A stretch of DNA of 12,081 nucleotides from Pseudomonadota bacterium (GTDB lineage Bacteria; Pseudomonadota; Alphaproteobacteria; Rhizobiales; Xanthobacteraceae). The stretch is taken from assembly GCA_023392205.1 (NCBI GenBank), contig JAEVZN010000169.1:1-12081 (forward strand). The letters run 5' to 3'. Both the position numbers and the translations under genes were made by a program. The notes beneath the pieces are model-generated. The model searched no databases. It was not told the origin of the DNA and saw only the letters and a program-made list of their open reading frames with translations. Positions 9,466-12,081 of the stretch are shown in pieces; the first letter of the stretch is position 1, and each line of letters opens with the position of its first letter.

Positions 9466-10170
9466 TTAACGCGGCCTTGCGACGAAGCTCATGCGCGTCT
9501 GCAGATGTCCGATATTGGGGCGGTAACGCTCTGCGCTGTAACCCGCGCGCTCGATCTTGCCGCGCATCTCGTCTTCATTGTAGCGCGACAATCCGGCCTC
9601 TTTGCGCAGCTTCGCGTAGTCCGACAAGGCGGTGCGAAACAGCCCGCCGATGGCTGCGAAAAAAAAGCCCTCGCGCCAGCCGAATTGCAGCAACGCCGAC
9701 GCATCCTGCAAGGCGGGCGTATCCGGCTGCACCACATCGCCGATCACGAGCTTGCCGCCCGGCCGCAACAGCCTGCGGAATTGCGCCAGCAGATCGTCGA
9801 GCTGCGTGGATGACAGATATTGCGACACCGAATGCATGATGATCACGTCGAAGGATCCGTCCGGCAGGGCCGCGATCTCGTCCGGCGACAGCACCGAAAT
9901 CGACGGTACCGATCGCGTGCGGGCGCGCAGCGCATCGCGCAGCTTCGGGGCGGCGTCGCTCAACGTGAGCGTGCCGGCACGTTGCGCCAGCTTTTCGGCA
10001 TAGGCGGCCTCGCCGCAGCCGTAATCGAGCACGCGGTCGCCTTGTGCAATATGCGCCAGCATCCCGTCGCCGGTCAGCTGCGCATGCACCTGCTTGTGCC
10101 GCGCGTTGACATAGATGGCGTGGTCGGAATCGAAAAAGGTGATCCAGTCGCCCACGCGCGCGTCCTTCAC
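9466..10170 (-). CDS. Class I SAM-dependent methyltransferase
   Basis: A 234-residue soluble protein with a Rossmann-type methyltransferase core. Motif I, which binds S-adenosylmethionine, is RVLDYGCGEA at residues 46-55; the acidic residue of motif II is in LTLSDAAP near 68-74; FDVIIMHSVSQYL (107-119) is motif IV; and LRPGGKLVIGDVVQP (135-149) is the usual strand after the reductase-like turn. A C-terminal part (180-234) holds the tail strands, ending in MSFVARPR. The substrate cannot be inferred. The best start is a GTG at 10170, one base after the carA stop codon, so translation is likely coupled to carA; a second in-frame GTG five codons later is also possible. The tight link to carA suggests a shared transcript, not necessarily a shared pathway. 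Confidence 0.88.
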   Translation of the reverse strand: MKDARVGDWITFFDSDHAIYVNARHKQVHAQLTGDGMLAHIAQGDRVLDYGCGEAAYAEKLAQRAGTLTLSDAAPKLRDALRARTRSVPSISVLSPDEIAALPDGSFDVIIMHSVSQYLSSTQLDDLLAQFRRLLRPGGKLVIGDVVQPDTPALQDASALLQFGWREGFFFAAIGGLFRTALSDYAKLRKEAGLSRYNEDEMRGKIERAGYSAERYRPNIGHLQTRMSFVARPR

Positions 10171-10171
10171 T

Positions 10172-11365
10172 TCATGCCGCGCTTGTCTTGCGTTCGCGCA
10201 TCAGGTCGACAAAGCGCCGGAACAGGTAATGCGAGTCGCGCGGTCCCGGCGAGGCCTCGGGGTGATATTGCACCGAAAAGACCGGCTTGTCCTTGAGCGC
10301 GATCCCGCAATTGCTTCCGTCGAACAGCGAAATATGCGTCTGCGCGACATTGGCGGGCAGCGAATCCTTGTCCACCGCGAAGCCGTGATTCATCGAGGTG
10401 ATCTCGACCTTGCCGGTGGTGAGGTCCTTGACCGGATGATTGGCGCCGTGATGGCCTTGATGCATCTTCATGGTGCGGCCGCCGAGCGCGATGCCGAGCA
10501 TCTGGTGGCCGAGGCAGATGCCGAATGTCGGCATGCTCTGCGAAATCATTTCGCGGATCACCGGCACGGCATATTCGCCGGTCGCGGCCGGATCGCCTGG
10601 ACCGTTGGACAGGAACACGCCATCCGGCTTCAGCGCCATGATGTCCTCGGCCGAGGTGGTGGCGGGCACCACGGTGATGCGGCAGCCCTGCGCGGCGAGC
10701 AGCCGAAGGATGTTGCGCTTCACGCCGTAATCGATCGCGACCACATGGAATTCCGGATTCTCGACCGGGGCATAGCCTTCGCCCCAGCGCCATTCGCCCT
10801 CGTCCCAGGTGAAGCGCTGGGCGGAGGTGACCATCGGCACGAGGTCCATGCCTTCGAGGCCTGGCCATGCGGCGGCTTCCTTGACCAGCGCGTCGCGGTC
10901 GAATGTGCCCGACGGCTCATGCGCGATCACCGCATTGGGCATGCCCTTGTCGCGAATAAGGGCGGTGAGCGCCCGCGTGTCGATCCCGGCGAGACCGATG
11001 ATCCCGCGCGCCCGCAGCCAATGGTCGAGATGGCGGGTGGCGCGGTAATTCGACGGCTCGGTGATCGACGCATGCAGGATCAGCCCGCGCGCGCCCGGCG
11101 TCGCCGCCATATTGACGGTCTCGATATCCTCGTCATTGGTGCCGACATTGCCGATATGCGGAAACGTGAAGGTGATGAGCTGGCCGGCATAGGAGGGGTC
11201 GGTGAGGATTTCCTCATACCCCGTCATGGCAGTGTTGAAGCAGACCTCGCCCACGGCGCTGCCTGTGGCCCCGAAGCCCTCGCCTTCGAGGATGGTGCCG
11301 TCGGCCAGCACGAGAAGGGCGGTCGCCTTCGGCTCCGTCCATCCGGAATTGTGATCTGTGTTCAT
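10172..11365 (-). CDS. carA: Carbamoyl-phosphate synthase small subunit
   Basis: A 397-residue glutaminase subunit that releases ammonia from glutamine and channels it to CarB. Residues about 14-150 are the CarA-specific N-terminal domain ([51 protein letters not shown]). Residues about 207-390 are a class I glutamine amidotransferase domain with the full triad: Cys284 in GICLGHQM, His368 and Glu370 in YHPEASPGP. The start at 11365 gives the normal family length and has GGAGG six bases upstream; the frame stays open far upstream on the antisense of the next gene, which is a shadow. It is separated from carB by 2.7 kb and is followed one base later by a methyltransferase gene. It is transcribed divergently from the GatB/YqeY-domain gene across a 243-base region that contains overlapping hairpins. 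Confidence 0.98.
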   Translation of the reverse strand: MNTDHNSGWTEPKATALLVLADGTILEGEGFGATGSAVGEVCFNTAMTGYEEILTDPSYAGQLITFTFPHIGNVGTNDEDIETVNMAATPGARGLILHASITEPSNYRATRHLDHWLRARGIIGLAGIDTRALTALIRDKGMPNAVIAHEPSGTFDRDALVKEAAAWPGLEGMDLVPMVTSAQRFTWDEGEWRWGEGYAPVENPEFHVVAIDYGVKRNILRLLAAQGCRITVVPATTSAEDIMALKPDGVFLSNGPGDPAATGEYAVPVIREMISQSMPTFGICLGHQMLGIALGGRTMKMHQGHHGANHPVKDLTTGKVEITSMNHGFAVDKDSLPANVAQTHISLFDGSNCGIALKDKPVFSVQYHPEASPGPRDSHYLFRRFVDLMRERKTSAA

Positions 11366-11443
11366 AAGCCGCCTCCATAAGCCGCCGCGGCGGCAAAGCC
11401 AATAAGGCAAAGGCCGCATTCCCAGGCAAAAATGACATCCGCG

Positions 11444-11482
11444 CCGCACGGTTCCGGTGCGGACGGCAGAACCGCCGTCCGC
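11444..11482 (-). promoter_or_regulatory. Two overlapping, mutually exclusive hairpins upstream of carA
   Basis: On the minus strand the first hairpin (11482-11459) is nine perfect pairs, GCGGACGGC with GCCGTCCGC, around a six-base loop. The second (11462-11444) is six pairs, CCGCAC with GTGCGG, around a seven-base loop. They share the four bases 11459-11462, so only one can form at a time. A run of five T follows about ten bases after the second. They lie 79-117 bases before the carA ATG. The arrangement resembles an attenuator, but the T-run is not directly adjacent. Confidence 0.45.
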
Positions 11483-11593
11483 CCGTCCATTCGGGCCGTG
11501 CGGCCATCCGGTCCGGGGTTGCCAGCTTGACCTTTTGCGGGCGCAGGGTGCATGCACAGCCACCCCCGCGCATCCGGTCGTGCGGGCGCCCCC

Positions 11594-11600
11594 AAGGGAG
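11594..11600 (+). promoter_or_regulatory. Ribosome binding site deciding a GTG start
   Basis: AAGGGAG, eight bases before the GTG at 11609. It favours this start over the in-frame ATG at 11552, whose extra 19 residues ([12 protein letters not shown]...) do not resemble the family. Confidence 0.75.
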
Positions 11601-11608
11601 ATTCCGCC

Positions 11609-12061
11609 GTGCTGCGCGAGACCATCAATAATGCGCTGAAGGATGCGATGAAGGCCAAGGACGAGCGCCGGGTCTCGACGCTGCGGCTGGTCAATTCCAC
11701 CTTCAAGAATGCCGATATCGAGGCGCGGGCCAGCGGAAAGACCCTGTCCGATGCCGAGTTGCTGCCGGTGCTGCAGAAGATGATCAAGCAGCGCCAGGAA
11801 TCCCGCGACCTCTACGAAAAGGGCGGGCGGCCCGAACTGGCGCAGCAGGAGGCGGAAGAGATCGAGATCATCACCGCCTATCTCCCGCAGCAGATGTCGG
11901 AGGCCCAAATGGCGGCGGCCATAGATGCCGCGATCGCCCAAACCGGCGCTGCGGCGATGAAGGACATGGGCAAGGTGGTCGGCGCGCTGAAGGCGAAGTT
12001 TGCCGGCCAGATGGATTTCGCCAAGGCCAGCGGCATGGTGAAGGCCAAGCTCGGCGGGTGA
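11609..12061 (+). CDS. GatB/YqeY-domain protein
   Basis: A 150-residue soluble helical protein spanning the full GatB/YqeY domain, beginning with the GTG-started [20 protein letters not shown] and containing [40 protein letters not shown] and [10 protein letters not shown], then a C-terminal part with [20 protein letters not shown]. The domain resembles the tail of the GatB subunit of tRNA-dependent amidotransferase, which contacts tRNA; stand-alone copies are widespread but their role is not settled. The length is normal for the family. It is divergent from carA. In related bacteria dnaG and rpoD often follow this gene, so they may lie just right of the window; that is expectation, not seen here. 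Confidence 0.93.
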   Translation: MLRETINNALKDAMKAKDERRVSTLRLVNSTFKNADIEARASGKTLSDAELLPVLQKMIKQRQESRDLYEKGGRPELAQQEAEEIEIITAYLPQQMSEAQMAAAIDAAIAQTGAAAMKDMGKVVGALKAKFAGQMDFAKASGMVKAKLGG

Positions 12062-12081
12062 GCAAGCTGCGCGATTGAGGC

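Noticed and set aside
9014..9469. Open frame starting at 9014 with AGGAG well placed upstream
   Set aside because: It becomes Arg/Ala-rich after about 15 residues, overlaps the better-composed proline-rich frame, and runs antisense through the entire tRNA gene. The ribosome binding site is still worth noting because the small gene at 9048 lacks one.
10172..10175. ATGA overlap of the carA stop codon with an ATG as the methyltransferase start
   Set aside because: That ATG frame reads ATG AAG TGA and stops at once; the methyltransferase frame starts at the GTG at 10170.
11526..11555. CTTGAC at 11526-11531 on the plus strand as a possible -35 for the GatB/YqeY-domain gene
   Set aside because: The hexamer at the right distance is CATGCA or similar, a poor -10. 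It is possible but not supported enough to list.

Overview
The window looks like chromosomal DNA of an alphaproteobacterium, most likely a Hyphomicrobiales (Rhizobiales) member near the Bradyrhizobium group. The support is high GC, coding style, and gene order: carB followed by greA, and carA divergent from a GatB/YqeY-domain gene. No phage, insertion sequence, CRISPR array or integrated element is visible. I assign the lineage from overall resemblance, not from a database search.

Layout. Positions 1-1104 (+) hold the 3' end of a TRAP transporter large permease and a small protein that looks like an ASCH domain joined to a winged helix. Converging on it, one base away, is a secreted TPR-caspase-like protein (1106-2848, -). 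The gene-poor stretch 2849-3435 holds a candidate promoter, a decayed DoxX-family pseudogene with two frameshifts, a perfect inverted repeat and the greA terminator. Next come greA and carB (3436-7499, -), probably one transcription unit. Then follow two + strand genes, a YihY/BrkB-type membrane protein and an 80-residue proline-rich protein. A tRNA-Cys-like gene (-) with an abnormal anticodon arm comes after them. The last - strand unit is carA plus a SAM-dependent methyltransferase (9466-11365). A GatB/YqeY-domain gene (11609-12061, +) closes the window.

How they work together. CarA and CarB are the two subunits of carbamoyl-phosphate synthetase, which feeds arginine and pyrimidine synthesis. 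Here they are not adjacent: 2.7 kb containing oppositely oriented genes and a tRNA lies between them, so each needs its own promoter. Each also has notable structure in its leader. A terminator-type hairpin with a T-tract lies just upstream of carB although no gene on that strand precedes it, and two mutually exclusive hairpins lie upstream of carA. This suggests RNA-level control of both halves, but that is inference. GreA rescues backtracked RNA polymerase.

I do not see a clear undescribed multi-gene system. The items most worth a second look are the carB leader terminator, the tRNA-Cys-like gene with a six-base anticodon loop, the carA leader hairpins and the DoxX pseudogene.
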